Below are positions 26,248 to 35,823 of a DNA stretch of 64,000 nt, in pieces. The stretch covers positions 620,001 through 684,000 of the forward strand of contig JAWKWL010000001.1 in the NCBI GenBank assembly GCA_041397525.1, written 5' to 3'. A model generated the notes under the pieces. That model saw only the letters and a program-made list of their open reading frames with translations, was not told where the DNA came from and searched no databases. Both the position numbers and the translations under genes were made by a program. Each line of letters starts with the position of its first letter. Positions within the stretch are counted from its first letter, which is position 1. The stretch is from BOKV01 sp041397525 (GTDB taxonomy: Bacteria > Pseudomonadota > Alphaproteobacteria > Rhizobiales > Rhizobiaceae).

Positions 26248-28089
26248 ATGACGAAACAAAAATCTATCTTGCGGCGTTATCGCGATTTTCTCGCGAACGA
26301 ATCCGGCAACTTCGCAATCATCTTCGCGATTTGCGCTTTTCCCGCAATTGGTGCGGCAAGCCTGGCGATTGACTATTCCAACATGTCGCGTGAGCGGAAC
26401 ATGGTCCAGCACAGCCTCGACGCTGCTGCACTGGCCACCGCGAAACAGATGGCATCGGGCACGACCGGTGCGGCGCTGGAGCAATATGCCCGCGATTTCT
26501 TCGATGCGAACCTGCCATCCTCGATTGCCGCCAACCGGATCGACCTTGATGTAACGGTCAGGACCGAAATGGTAGCCAATGAAGATGGCGAGATGGTCCA
26601 GCAAAAGACGCTCGGTCTTGATGCCAAGCTCGATTACGACACCTTCATTGCCTCTGTCATGGGACAGGACCAGTTCAAGATCGGCATTGCATCACAGGTC
26701 GCCATGGGCAACATGACGGTTGAAGTGGCACTGGTGATCGATAATTCGGGTTCCATGGGTTCAAACAGCCGCATGACGCTGGCCAAGAGCACCGCCAAGG
26801 ACCTGATTGAAACGGTCTACAATGCAGCGAGCTTCTCCAACAAGCCGGACCCGGTCAAGTTTGCCCTGGTTCCCTTCGCCGCCTCCGTCAACATAGGCAC
26901 AAGCAATCAGAACAAGACCTGGATGGATCGCAATGGCTGGTCACCAATCCACCATGAAAACCTTGACTGGTTCAATTACGACACGGCCAACAACGTTAGA
27001 GCCAATCGCACCGGCTTTCAGGAGCACGTCAATGGCGGCTGGAAATGGCGCACCCGCCATGACGTCTATGCGCTGATGGGTGCAAGCTGGCAGGGCTGCG
27101 TGGAAATGCGTCCATGGCCCTACAACACAACCGATGACATCGCACTTCTGAGCAACACGTCCGGCTATACCCGGGTCAAAAACAATTCCAGCGATGATCT
27201 GAAGAAGCAGCTTTTCGTGCCGATGTTCGCACCGAGCGAGCCTTACCGCTACTATACCTACAAGGATAGCCGCGGTTACATGCGTACCGGATATGACTGG
27301 TACTCGTATGGCTACAACTACACCTATGACTGGAAACGCTCCGACAACGTCACCTTTGAATCGGATGCCAGCAACCGCCAGGCCAACCAGAACAGCCGCC
27401 AGGACTGGATTTTCCGCTACCAGAACAACAGCCTGTGGAGTGGCGTGACCAGACCTGGCCAAGGTCCGAACTATGGCTGCACCACCAACGCGCTGACGGA
27501 ACTGACGAAGACGCAGTCTACAATCGAGAACGCAATTGACGCGATGCAGCCCAATGGCATGACCAACATCCAGGAAGGCGTTGCATGGGGCTGGCGCACA
27601 TTGTCGCCAACCGAACCCTTCACCGAAGGGCGCGCTTATGGCGACGAGGAAAACCGCAAATACATGATCGTGCTGACGGACGGTAACAACACCTACAACT
27701 CAGCCAACAATCCCAATGGCACCTATTACGGGGCATGGGGCTATGGCAAACATGGCCGCATCGACGAAGGCCTGAGCAATTCGGATCTCGCCGGCACGCC
27801 ATATGCGGGCCAGAACCTGAACTCGAACGAGAAGAAGATGAATGCCCATACCGTTCAGACCTGCAACAATGCCAAGGCTGCAGGTGTGACAGTGTTCACC
27901 ATCGCCTTTGATGTCCGTGATGGCTCATCGGTGAAGGAAATGCTCAATGCCTGTGCCGGGTCCGGCGTTGTCGACGGAGAACCGGTGCTGACAAGCGGCA
28001 ACTTCTACTTCGATGTCAATGGCACAGGCATCCAGGATGCCATGGCATCGATCGCCAGCCAGATTTCCGACATGCGCATCATGAAATAA
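26248..28089 (+). CDS. TadG-like pilus-associated protein with von Willebrand A domain (paralogue 2)
   Basis: A 613-residue tandem paralogue of the preceding protein. The N-terminal ~210 residues (NESGNFAIIFAICAFPAIGA, DAAALATAKQMASG, MIDAS DNSGSMG) and the last ~190 (VLTDGNNTYN, QTCNNAKAAGVTVFTIAFDV) are almost the same in both. The centre differs strongly, here Tyr-rich with YKDSRGYMRTGYDWYSYGYN. The start has AGAGGG 8 bases upstream. A strong terminator follows. The pattern suggests duplication with selection or exchange acting on the middle part of the surface domain. Confidence 0.82.
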   Translation: MTKQKSILRRYRDFLANESGNFAIIFAICAFPAIGAASLAIDYSNMSRERNMVQHSLDAAALATAKQMASGTTGAALEQYARDFFDANLPSSIAANRIDLDVTVRTEMVANEDGEMVQQKTLGLDAKLDYDTFIASVMGQDQFKIGIASQVAMGNMTVEVALVIDNSGSMGSNSRMTLAKSTAKDLIETVYNAASFSNKPDPVKFALVPFAASVNIGTSNQNKTWMDRNGWSPIHHENLDWFNYDTANNVRANRTGFQEHVNGGWKWRTRHDVYALMGASWQGCVEMRPWPYNTTDDIALLSNTSGYTRVKNNSSDDLKKQLFVPMFAPSEPYRYYTYKDSRGYMRTGYDWYSYGYNYTYDWKRSDNVTFESDASNRQANQNSRQDWIFRYQNNSLWSGVTRPGQGPNYGCTTNALTELTKTQSTIENAIDAMQPNGMTNIQEGVAWGWRTLSPTEPFTEGRAYGDEENRKYMIVLTDGNNTYNSANNPNGTYYGAWGYGKHGRIDEGLSNSDLAGTPYAGQNLNSNEKKMNAHTVQTCNNAKAAGVTVFTIAFDVRDGSSVKEMLNACAGSGVVDGEPVLTSGNFYFDVNGTGIQDAMASIASQISDMRIMK

Positions 28090-28117
28090 GGCGCAGCGGA
28101 ATTGCACACACTCGGGG

Positions 28118-28141
28118 ACCCGCCGGTGAAAACCGGCGGGT
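28118..28141. terminator. Bidirectional terminator between convergent genes
   Basis: A perfect 10-bp stem, ACCCGCCGGT (28118-28127) and ACCGGCGGGT (28132-28141), closed by a GAAA tetraloop. It lies between the converging vWA gene and DMT transporter gene and can serve both. Confidence 0.8.
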
Positions 28142-28144
28142 CTT

Positions 28145-29056
28145 TCATTTTGCGGAAACGGGCTTCACGCCGCGGCGTGTTGCCAATGCGACGGCCCCCA
28201 TCACGATCGCCATGCCCAGTAGCTGGACCGGCTGCAAGGTCTCAGCGAACAGAAACCAGGCGATGATCGAGGTCACTGCGGGAACCAGATAGAACAGCGA
28301 TGCGGTACCGGCCGCACTCTGGTTGCGGATCAGGTACATAAGCAGGCCCACCGCTCCAATCGAGAGCACCAGCACCAGCCATACCAGCGCAAAGATGAAG
28401 GCTGGCGCCCATTCGACGACGCGGCTTTCGCTCGTAAATGAAAGGATCGCCAGCGGTATCAATGCACCAGCATACTGGGCCGCTGTTCCCACACGGATAT
28501 CAAGCCCGGCGGCAAACCGCTTCTGGTATACAGTTCCAATGCTGATGCCGATCACGGCGATGGCCACTGCCACCAGATTGCCATGCGTCAGACCGGCCAC
28601 TGCCTGCGACCCGCCTCCAAGCTTTGGCACCAGAACCAGAAACACTCCGAAGAGACCGGCGACGAGACCGGCAGCCTGGACCGGCAACAACCGCTCACCC
28701 AGAAGCAACCTTGCGACAAACGCTGTCAAAAGCGGTTGCAGCGCAACGACCAGCGCCGAGACACCAGCCGGCATGCCGTGACCGATGGCATAGAAGACCC
28801 CGCCGAGATAGCATCCGTGTATCAGCACGCCGGTCACCGCAGAATGCAGCAGCGGCGTCAGTCCCGGCAGGGGCCGCACGAAAATCAGCGCGACCGGCGC
28901 AAGGATCGCCAGCGTGATCAGCATCCGGATCGTGAGAAACGTGAACGGCTCGGCATGCGGCAGGCCAAGCTTCGCCCCGATGAAGCCGGTCGACCACAGC
29001 AGCACGAAAATCACCGGCGCCGCCGATACCATGAACGACGAACCCTGAACGCGCAT
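28145..29056 (-). CDS. DMT superfamily transporter (EamA family)
   Basis: A 303-residue inner-membrane protein with ten predicted helices arranged as two EamA repeats (first repeat starts VIFVLLWSTGFIGAKLGLP, second in GISIGTVYQKRF). Family members export amino acids, metabolites or drugs, and the substrate cannot be read from the sequence. The start at 29056 follows CAGGGGGGTC. It is divergent from cobT and shows no operon link to either neighbour. Confidence 0.88.
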   Translation of the reverse strand: MRVQGSSFMVSAAPVIFVLLWSTGFIGAKLGLPHAEPFTFLTIRMLITLAILAPVALIFVRPLPGLTPLLHSAVTGVLIHGCYLGGVFYAIGHGMPAGVSALVVALQPLLTAFVARLLLGERLLPVQAAGLVAGLFGVFLVLVPKLGGGSQAVAGLTHGNLVAVAIAVIGISIGTVYQKRFAAGLDIRVGTAAQYAGALIPLAILSFTSESRVVEWAPAFIFALVWLVLVLSIGAVGLLMYLIRNQSAAGTASLFYLVPAVTSIIAWFLFAETLQPVQLLGMAIVMGAVALATRRGVKPVSAK

Positions 29057-29236
29057 GAGACCCCCCTGATATTATGATGCATTACCGCTCTTGCACGCAG
29101 CGCGATGTCGCGCAACCCGCCCTACATGTACAAGGTCGCAAAAATTGGCTAGCAGGTCGCCAATTCACTGGTCATCATCTCGACGGACTGGTAGTCAGGC
29201 CCAGCCTTGCCATAGTTTCAGACCGGATTGCCAGAC

Positions 29237-30289
29237 ATGCTTGACGACCGCAGGATCGAACCTCTCGACCCCGAAATGCTCGGACTGGTCCAAATTGAAA
29301 TTGACAGCAAGACCAAGCCGCAGGGTTCTCTCGGTCGGGTGGAAAGCCTCGCCCTGCATATTGGCGCGATCCAGAAAACGCTGAAGCCGGCAGTTGATCC
29401 GGCAAGGCTTTTCCTTTTTGCTGCCGACCACGGCATGGTGGCGGAAGGCGTTTCTGCCTGGCCATCGGAAGTGACAACACTGATGCTGCTGAACTTCCTT
29501 TCAGGTGGAGCAGCCGCCAACATATTTGCCCGCACCAACAATGTTGCGATCACCGTCGTGGACGCGGGCATCGCTGGCGACCTGCCACCGGAATTCGCCG
29601 ACCACCCAGATCTCGTCCGGGCCAATATTCGCAAGGGCACGCGCAACGCAATGCTGGAAGACGCGCTCGCACCCGATGAGGTTCAGGCAGCCCTTGCCTT
29701 AGGCGCAGACCTTGCGGCCAATGCTGTTGCCGACGGCACGCGGACCATTCTTCTGGGTGAAATGGGCATCGGAAACACGGCATCTGCTGCCCTGCTTGCC
29801 CATGCAGTTGAAGGCATCGACCTTCGTCAGCTTACCGGCCCCGGCGCCGGGCTGGATCCGGAAGGTGTCGTCCGCAAGGCAGAAATCCTGCAAAAGATTG
29901 CCGCCAGAAGACCCGGCAGGTTGGCACCGGTTGATGCATTGTCAGCCTTTGGCGGGCTGGAAATCACCATGATGGCAGGCGCTCTCATTGGCGGTGCATC
30001 CGCAGGTGCGGTCGTCGTGGTTGATGGCTTCATTGCAACGGCAGCAGCACTTTGCGCTTTGCGCGCACGCCCCGATGCCACCGATCATGTGGTCTTTGCC
30101 CATCGCTCGAAGGAACCCGGCCACCGTCTGATGCTCGAAGCACTGGACGCGGAGCCGCTGATAGACCTTGATCTTCGCCTTGGCGAGGGAACCGGCGGCC
30201 TGCTGGCATATCCTATCCTGCGTGCAGCAGCGGCGATGCTCGGCGAGATGGCCACCTTCGAAAGCGCCGGGATTACCGCCAAGGACTGA
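29237..30289 (+). CDS. cobT: Nicotinate-nucleotide:dimethylbenzimidazole phosphoribosyltransferase
   Basis: Makes alpha-ribazole phosphate for the lower ligand of cobalamin (CobT, called CobU in Pseudomonas denitrificans). The protein has 350 residues with PQGSLGRVE near the N-terminus, AADHGMVAEGVSAWP, GEMGIGNTASAALL and the C-terminal LGEGTGG segment that contains the catalytic Glu. The ATG at 29237 is preferred over a TTG nine bases earlier. No riboswitch was found in the 180 bases upstream. It heads an operon with cobS and a phosphatase gene. Confidence 0.95.
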   Translation: MLDDRRIEPLDPEMLGLVQIEIDSKTKPQGSLGRVESLALHIGAIQKTLKPAVDPARLFLFAADHGMVAEGVSAWPSEVTTLMLLNFLSGGAAANIFARTNNVAITVVDAGIAGDLPPEFADHPDLVRANIRKGTRNAMLEDALAPDEVQAALALGADLAANAVADGTRTILLGEMGIGNTASAALLAHAVEGIDLRQLTGPGAGLDPEGVVRKAEILQKIAARRPGRLAPVDALSAFGGLEITMMAGALIGGASAGAVVVVDGFIATAAALCALRARPDATDHVVFAHRSKEPGHRLMLEALDAEPLIDLDLRLGEGTGGLLAYPILRAAAAMLGEMATFESAGITAKD

Positions 30290-30303
30290 ACGGAGAACGG
30301 TTG

Positions 30304-31074
30304 ATGGATCAGGCTCGCGAAGAGTTCGGCAAGACTGTCAAGGCTTTGCAATTCTTCACGCGGCTTACGCTGCCTGCCCGTATCGCGTCACTGGCAGACC
30401 AATCGACGGGATTGAACACCGCAGCCTGTCATTTTCCCGTTGCCGGCCTTGCCATCGGCGCGTTGGCCGCAGTGGTTTTCCTCGCTTTGTCGGCGTTCCT
30501 GCCACCCGTATTGGCCTCGGGCCTGACAATTGCCGCAGGCATGGTGCTGACTGGCGCACTTCACGAAGACGGGCTTGCTGATTGCGCTGACGGGCTGGGT
30601 GGTAGTTCTAAAGCGGAACGTGTACTCGAAATCATGAAAGACAGCCGCATCGGCGCATTCGGTGCAATTGCCCTGATTTTCTCGGTCGGCCTGCGCTGGG
30701 CAACACTTGCAAGCCTCGATCCGGTTACCGGCGCACTGGCGCTTACTGTTTGTCATTCGGCGGCGCGTGGCTCGATTGCCATTGCCCTTGCCACCTCGAC
30801 CTATGCCAGGGCCAGCGGCACCGGTTCGCTGGTGGCACCGGGCATCACGACAACTGAACTGGCCATCTGCGCTGCAATATCCGTTTTGCCTGCCTTGGCC
30901 CTGCTCGGCTTTGCCGGCCTGATTGCGGCTATTGCCGGCTGGCTGGCTGCACTCCTGTTCCTGCTCTGGTTCGAACGCCGAATCGGCGGTTACACAGGAG
31001 ATTGCCTGGGTGCGATGGAGCAAATCGCCGAGATCGCAATTCTGGTCTCCATCACAGCCATGCTTGCCGGATGA
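30304..31074 (+). CDS. cobS: Adenosylcobinamide-GDP ribazoletransferase CobS
   Basis: Integral-membrane cobalamin synthase (CobV in some organisms), 256 residues, joining AdoCbi-GDP and alpha-ribazole(-phosphate). It carries the hallmark HEDGLADCADGLGG with its acidic metal site, KDSRIGAFG and several hydrophobic helices in the second half. It starts 14 bases after cobT and is followed by a phosphatase gene at 31079, so the three genes cover the nucleotide-loop assembly steps. Confidence 0.93.
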   Translation: MDQAREEFGKTVKALQFFTRLTLPARIASLADQSTGLNTAACHFPVAGLAIGALAAVVFLALSAFLPPVLASGLTIAAGMVLTGALHEDGLADCADGLGGSSKAERVLEIMKDSRIGAFGAIALIFSVGLRWATLASLDPVTGALALTVCHSAARGSIAIALATSTYARASGTGSLVAPGITTTELAICAAISVLPALALLGFAGLIAAIAGWLAALLFLLWFERRIGGYTGDCLGAMEQIAEIAILVSITAMLAG

Positions 31075-31078
31075 ACCC

Positions 31079-31612
31079 ATGACACTGGTTTTCCTAAGAC
31101 ATCCCACACCGCAAGTGCCGCCTGGAACCTGCTATGGCCAGACCGATCTCGATATAGCCGAGGAAGGTCATGCCCAGATCGACAGGGCTCTGTCACTCAC
31201 CCCTCCCGTGACGCGGATATTGGCGAGCCCTGCCTTGCGCTGTCGCAAGCTTGCCCTGGCAATCGCGGATCGCGACGGCATCGAGCCCGAATTCGATCCA
31301 AGGCTTTGGGAAATGCATATGGGCGATTTCGAAGGTCTGCTCTGGCGTGATATCCCGCGTGAATTGAGCGACGCCTGGTTGAGCGACCCCTTCAACAACA
31401 ACACGCCTGGCGGGGAAAGCTTCCGCGAGGTTCAACACCGCGTATTGGAGGCGATAGCGTCCGCTGAATCAGGAACCGCAATCGTCTGCCATGCCGGACC
31501 AATCCGTGCCGTTCAAATGGCCTGGACCGGCATCAGCTTTGCAGAAGCCTTCGCACAGACCCCGCCCTATGCCGAGCCTGTTTTGGTTAAACGTCCCGTT
31601 TCACAGGCTTGA
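31079..31612 (+). CDS. Histidine phosphatase family protein, probable alpha-ribazole phosphatase
   Basis: A 177-residue phosphoglycerate-mutase-like phosphatase. It has LRHPTP (residues 6-11) at the phospho-histidine site, with Pro in place of the usual Gly after Arg-His, and the second catalytic His in CHAGPIRA. The position right after cobS points to dephosphorylation of alpha-ribazole or adenosylcobalamin 5'-phosphate (CobC in Salmonella naming). I leave the symbol empty because cobC in this order names the aminotransferase at 32575. The start lies four bases after cobS. Its end overlaps the convergent cbiB by 12 bases. Confidence 0.85.
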   Translation: MTLVFLRHPTPQVPPGTCYGQTDLDIAEEGHAQIDRALSLTPPVTRILASPALRCRKLALAIADRDGIEPEFDPRLWEMHMGDFEGLLWRDIPRELSDAWLSDPFNNNTPGGESFREVQHRVLEAIASAESGTAIVCHAGPIRAVQMAWTGISFAEAFAQTPPYAEPVLVKRPVSQA

Positions 31613-32578
31613 AATCGCTGCAAGCAGAACTGCAAACCACATGGCAAGGCAGGCAGCGCGGTAAATATCCAACGCACGCGAAATGTCGCGGGCTTCCGCA
31701 TCCAGTCGGCCATTGGCATTGATATGGCTTTCCTGCACCGTTTCGCCCGGATAGGAACGCGGCCCGCCCAGCGCCAGCCCGAGCGCGCCTGCCATTGCCG
31801 CTTCCGGCCAACCGGCATTGGGTGAGCGGTGGATGCCTGCATCCCGCAGCGCTGTCTTCAAGGCATGACCGGCATGCCCACCGCCCGACACCGCAAATGT
31901 GCCCGCGGCGATGAGGAGCGCAGAAAGCCTTGCCGGTATCCAGTTGGCAAGATCATCGGCTATCGCCGACACCCGCCCGAACCACAAGTGGCGTGCAGTT
32001 TTGTGCGCGATCATCGAGTCTGCCGTGTTGATCATCTTGTAGACAACGATCCCCGGAAGCCCGAACACCGCATACCAGAAGACCGGGGCAACGATCCCGT
32101 CCGAAAAGTTTTCTGCAAGACTTTCGATTGCTGCGCGCGAAACGCCGGCCCGGTCAAGCCGCTCCGGGTCTCGGCCCACGATCTTCGCCACGGCCTTGCG
32201 CCCGCCCGATAACCCGCCCTGCTTCAAGCCGGACGCAACTGCCTCGACATGATCCTTCAGGCTCTTTTGTGCAATGAGAACGAAAACAACGACCATCTCG
32301 GCCAACATGCCGAGCAGACTCAGCATATTGAACAACCAGCCAAGGGCCAATGCCGACAGCAAGGCGATTGTAGTCATAGCCAACCATGCAGCCGCCCCCT
32401 TGCGGTAGCGCAATTCGTCACTGTCCGTGTCCAGATTAAGGGTAGCGTCCAGCCAGCCAATCAGTCTGCCAAACCAGACAACCGGATGCGGCACCCTGCC
32501 CCAAAGCCAGTCCGGTTCGCCCAGAACCCAGTCAACAACCAGAGCTGTCAACACAATCCACAAATGCAGTTCGCTCAT
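31601..32578 (-). CDS. cbiB: Adenosylcobinamide-phosphate synthase CbiB/CobD
   Basis: Membrane enzyme that attaches aminopropanol phosphate to adenosylcobyric acid, 325 residues. It begins with DWVLGEPDWLWGRVPHPVVW, the family signature, followed by SLAENFSDGIVAPVFWYAVFGLPG and KMINTADSMIAHK. Called CobD in Pseudomonas and rhizobial naming. The start overlaps the stop of the aminotransferase gene by ATGA, so the two are translationally coupled. Confidence 0.95.
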   Translation of the reverse strand: MSELHLWIVLTALVVDWVLGEPDWLWGRVPHPVVWFGRLIGWLDATLNLDTDSDELRYRKGAAAWLAMTTIALLSALALGWLFNMLSLLGMLAEMVVVFVLIAQKSLKDHVEAVASGLKQGGLSGGRKAVAKIVGRDPERLDRAGVSRAAIESLAENFSDGIVAPVFWYAVFGLPGIVVYKMINTADSMIAHKTARHLWFGRVSAIADDLANWIPARLSALLIAAGTFAVSGGGHAGHALKTALRDAGIHRSPNAGWPEAAMAGALGLALGGPRSYPGETVQESHINANGRLDAEARDISRALDIYRAACLAMWFAVLLAAISSL

Positions 32579-33591
32579 GGCAGTTGCTGTCCGATTTCAT
32601 GAAGCGCCTGTTCCAGTCGCTGACCGGCATCGTCGCTTCCCGGCAGGCCGAAACGCAGGAGACCCGGCCGGTCCGGAAAGGGGCGGACCAGAATGTGCCG
32701 TTTCGCAAGTTCCCGGAAAATCCCGTCCGACCACTGATGCCTTGCCAGGATGAAAAGCCCGTTGCGGCCAGTAATTTCCAGTCCTGCTTTTTCAAGGGTG
32801 GAAGCAAGTGTTTCCGATTCAACAGCGAGCTTCGCCCGCATTGCCTCAATCCAGGATTTGTCACCATAGGCTGCAATACCGGCCTCGATAGCGGGTCCCG
32901 ATATGGCCCAGGGCCCGAAGCAATCGCCAATCTGTGCGGCAAGGTCCGGCGGGCAAATGGCAAAGCCCAACCGCAACCCGGCCAGGCCAAAGAACTTGCC
33001 GAAGGATTTCAGGATCACGAGCCCGGCCGCATCTTCGCCCGCAAGGCTCGCCTCCGGTGTGCAATCACAAAATGCCTCATCGACAATCAGCATGCCGCCA
33101 CTTTGCGCAAGCCGCTGTGCAAGTGCCAGCACGCGCTCACGCCCGGCAATGCTGCCATCAGGATTGTTGGGGCGGACCAGGATAGCTAACTGGCCGCGCG
33201 CCTCGACATCATCGGGATTAAGCACTTCCTCAACTTCGCGCCCAGCCTTGGCGCAGCAATGCGCGTGTTCGCGATAGGTGCCCGACTGCGGCGCAATGAT
33301 CGTCGCGTCATTGCCAGGTAAAACGCGCGGCAACAATTCGATGAGCGCCTGCGTACCGGGCGCCGCAACAACCGAAAATCCATCACTGACCGCAAAGGCC
33401 TGTCGGGCAAGATCAAGCAGGCGGTTCAACTGTCCTTGTTCCGGCAGGCGGTGCAGGCTGTCGGCAGACGCCGGTGCCAGCGGATAGCCATGCGGATTGA
33501 TACCCGTCGAAAGGTCGAGCCAGTCGCCGCGATTGCCGCCAAATTCGGCAATCGCTGCATCAAGTGCGCCGCCATGATAGGGTGTATTCAT
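32575..33591 (-). CDS. cobC: L-threonine-O-3-phosphate decarboxylase (PLP aminotransferase fold)
   Basis: Produces (R)-1-amino-2-propanol phosphate for the CbiB step; CobC in Pseudomonas naming, CobD in Salmonella. It has 338 residues, fold type I, with LDLSTGINPHGYP near the N-terminus, RPNNPDGS, IVDEAFCD and the PLP-lysine segment LKSFGKFFGLAGLRLGF. Start and stop codons overlap cobB upstream and cbiB downstream by four bases each. Confidence 0.93.
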   Translation of the reverse strand: MNTPYHGGALDAAIAEFGGNRGDWLDLSTGINPHGYPLAPASADSLHRLPEQGQLNRLLDLARQAFAVSDGFSVVAAPGTQALIELLPRVLPGNDATIIAPQSGTYREHAHCCAKAGREVEEVLNPDDVEARGQLAILVRPNNPDGSIAGRERVLALAQRLAQSGGMLIVDEAFCDCTPEASLAGEDAAGLVILKSFGKFFGLAGLRLGFAICPPDLAAQIGDCFGPWAISGPAIEAGIAAYGDKSWIEAMRAKLAVESETLASTLEKAGLEITGRNGLFILARHQWSDGIFRELAKRHILVRPFPDRPGLLRFGLPGSDDAGQRLEQALHEIGQQLP

Positions 33592-34898
33592 GCGCCGACA
33601 CCCCGTTCCTCAATCAGGTGCATGTAGGAACCGCAGACATTGCCGCTGACAAGACCACATTGCCCGAGATCAGCGCCAAGTGCATCGCGGGCTGAAAACA
33701 GCCGCTCCCCTTTTTCCTTCAACGCAACGGAATAGTGAAACTCGTGTGCAGCAAACCGCCTGTCGCCAAAACCGCCCGCAAGTCCGGAAAGCTCACGGTA
33801 GCCCAGATGCAATTTGCGCTTCGCAAAGCTGGTTTCAAGCTGCAGCAACCCGCACATCCCGTGGCGCACGCCATCCTTGTCTTCAAGCCCTTCGCCCAGC
33901 ACCATATAGCCGCCGCACTCGCCAATGATCCTGACGCCTGCATTCGCAGCATTCTGCATCCCGTTCCTGAAACCTTGAGCGGCGGACAACCGGCCCGCAT
34001 GCAGTTCGGGATAACCACCGGGCAGATAAATGCAATCGGCACACTTGTATGGCGTTTCATCACCAAGCGGCGAAAAGAACGACAGGTTGGCGCCTGCCTC
34101 GCGCCAGTCCTCAAACTGGTGGGGATAGGCAAAGGTGAAAGCTGCATCACGCGCAACGGCGATGACCTGTCCCGGAGGTTCCACGATACCAGCCTTAGCT
34201 GCCGGCGGAGCTATCGGACCAAAGGCCTTGGCGATTTTTCCAAGATCGAGCGATCGCGAAATGATCGCTGCCGCATTGTCGATGAAAGCCTCTATGCCGT
34301 TGGCCTCTCCAGCCTGAACCAGGCCTAGATGGCGCTCCGGCAGATACAGGCTTTCATCCCGGCGTACGGCTCCCAGAACCGGCACGCCGATTGCGGCAAC
34401 CGCCTCCATCAGCATGAGCTCATGCCGCTCGCTGCCGGTACGGTTTAGGATCACACCGCAAATGTGCAATCCCGGACGATGATCGCGAAAGCCGCGCACC
34501 AGTGCCGCAATAGAATGTGACTGTTTCTGTGCGTCCACCACCAGCAAGACCGGCACATCCAGCGTTTGCGCCAGATCGGCAGCTGACCCCGTGCCATCGA
34601 CAGCACCATCGAACAACCCCATCATGCCTTCAATCAACACATGCGACGCCGTAACTCGCCGTGTCAGCATCCGAAGTCTGTTCGGCTCCATTGCCCATGG
34701 ATCAAGATTGAACGATTGCCGCCCGCTTGCCAGTGCATGAAACCCGGGATCGATGAAATCCGGTCCGGCCTTTGCACCGCCTATATCCAATCCATACGCC
34801 TTGAGCGCGCGCAACAGGGCAAGCGTCAATACGGTCTTGCCACTGCCCGATTGCGGCGCGGCAACCAGCAGTCCCGACACCGGACGGTCCTTGTTCAT
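33588..34898 (-). CDS. cobB: Cobyrinate a,c-diamide synthase CobB
   Basis: Glutamine-dependent amidation of the a and c side chains, 436 residues. The N-terminal dethiobiotin-synthetase-like ATPase domain has PQSGSGKTVLTLALLRALK and AGPDFIDPGFH. The C-terminal class I glutamine amidotransferase domain has the nucleophile in GECGGYMVLGE. Both the cobalt-late and cobalt-early routes use this family (CobB/CbiA). It sits in a cobA-cobB-cobC-cbiB operon with 4-base overlaps. Confidence 0.95.
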   Translation of the reverse strand: MNKDRPVSGLLVAAPQSGSGKTVLTLALLRALKAYGLDIGGAKAGPDFIDPGFHALASGRQSFNLDPWAMEPNRLRMLTRRVTASHVLIEGMMGLFDGAVDGTGSAADLAQTLDVPVLLVVDAQKQSHSIAALVRGFRDHRPGLHICGVILNRTGSERHELMLMEAVAAIGVPVLGAVRRDESLYLPERHLGLVQAGEANGIEAFIDNAAAIISRSLDLGKIAKAFGPIAPPAAKAGIVEPPGQVIAVARDAAFTFAYPHQFEDWREAGANLSFFSPLGDETPYKCADCIYLPGGYPELHAGRLSAAQGFRNGMQNAANAGVRIIGECGGYMVLGEGLEDKDGVRHGMCGLLQLETSFAKRKLHLGYRELSGLAGGFGDRRFAAHEFHYSVALKEKGERLFSARDALGADLGQCGLVSGNVCGSYMHLIEERGVGA

Positions 34899-35734
34899 CC
34901 TGCTTCTCGCTTGCCACGCTGTTCGAGCGGATCGGATACCAGTGTGCGCCCGTTGATCGCGCCGAGCCAGTCCAGCCCCTGGCGCAGGCGCACCGCTTCA
35001 CCGACCACGATTATCGCGGGTGGTTGAAGTCCACTGGCCGCGACATCGTCCAGTGAAGACCCTATGGTGGTTTCCAGCACGTTCTGCTCACTGGTCGTGG
35101 CATTGCAGACAAACGCGACCGGCTCGTCCAAGCGTCTGCCCGCCATCAGCAATTGCTCACGGATATTCGCCCAATGCTTCATCGCCATATACATTACGAT
35201 CACTGGCGAGCCCTTCGAAATGGCAGGCCAGTCAATCTCGTCCGGCACCAGACCGCTGGCATCATGCCCGGTAAGAAAAGTTACGCTGTGATTGATTCCA
35301 CGATGGGTGAGCGGAATACCGGCATAGGCAAGGCCGCCGAGGCCGGCTGAAATTCCCGGCACTACACGGAACGGAATGCCCTGCTCCACAAGCATCAAGG
35401 CTTCCTCGCCGCCGCGACCAAAAACGAAAGGATCGCCTCCCTTGAGGCGCAACACCCGTTTTCCAGCGCGGGCGAGTTCCACCAGCGTCAGCGAGATGTC
35501 GCGTTGCTGTGGTGACGGTTTGCCGCCACGCTTGCCCGCATAGCGAAGTTCAGCGCCCGGCTTGGCAAGTTCAAGAATTTCCTCGTTGACGAGCGCATCA
35601 TAGACAATGACATCGGCCTCACCCATCGCCCTGGCGGCATGAAGTGTCAGCAGGCCCGGATCGCCGGGGCCGGCACCAACCAGCCAGACCCATCCCGGCA
35701 GGAATTCGGCTTCAGCCAATTCAAACGCTCGCAA
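34895..35734 (-). CDS. cobA: Uroporphyrinogen-III C-methyltransferase CobA
   Basis: SAM-dependent enzyme that converts uroporphyrinogen III to precorrin-2, the branch point to corrins. It has 279 residues with VGAGPGDPGLLTLHAARAM, YDALV, LKGGDPFVFGRGGEE and GISAGLGGLAYAGIPLTHRG. The start is a TTG at 35734, supported by AAGGAAGAG just upstream on the reverse strand; no in-frame ATG fits. It is divergent from cbiD, with about 90 bases between the two starts, so a shared promoter region is likely. Confidence 0.93.
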   Translation of the reverse strand: MRAFELAEAEFLPGWVWLVGAGPGDPGLLTLHAARAMGEADVIVYDALVNEEILELAKPGAELRYAGKRGGKPSPQQRDISLTLVELARAGKRVLRLKGGDPFVFGRGGEEALMLVEQGIPFRVVPGISAGLGGLAYAGIPLTHRGINHSVTFLTGHDASGLVPDEIDWPAISKGSPVIVMYMAMKHWANIREQLLMAGRRLDEPVAFVCNATTSEQNVLETTIGSSLDDVAASGLQPPAIIVVGEAVRLRQGLDWLGAINGRTLVSDPLEQRGKREAG

Positions 35735-35823
35735 CGCACTCTTCCTTCATGCACCCAGGAGCCAACAGCATGCCACACACATGTCACATTGGCGCAGCAA
35801 TTCGCGTCGCATATAAGACGCTT

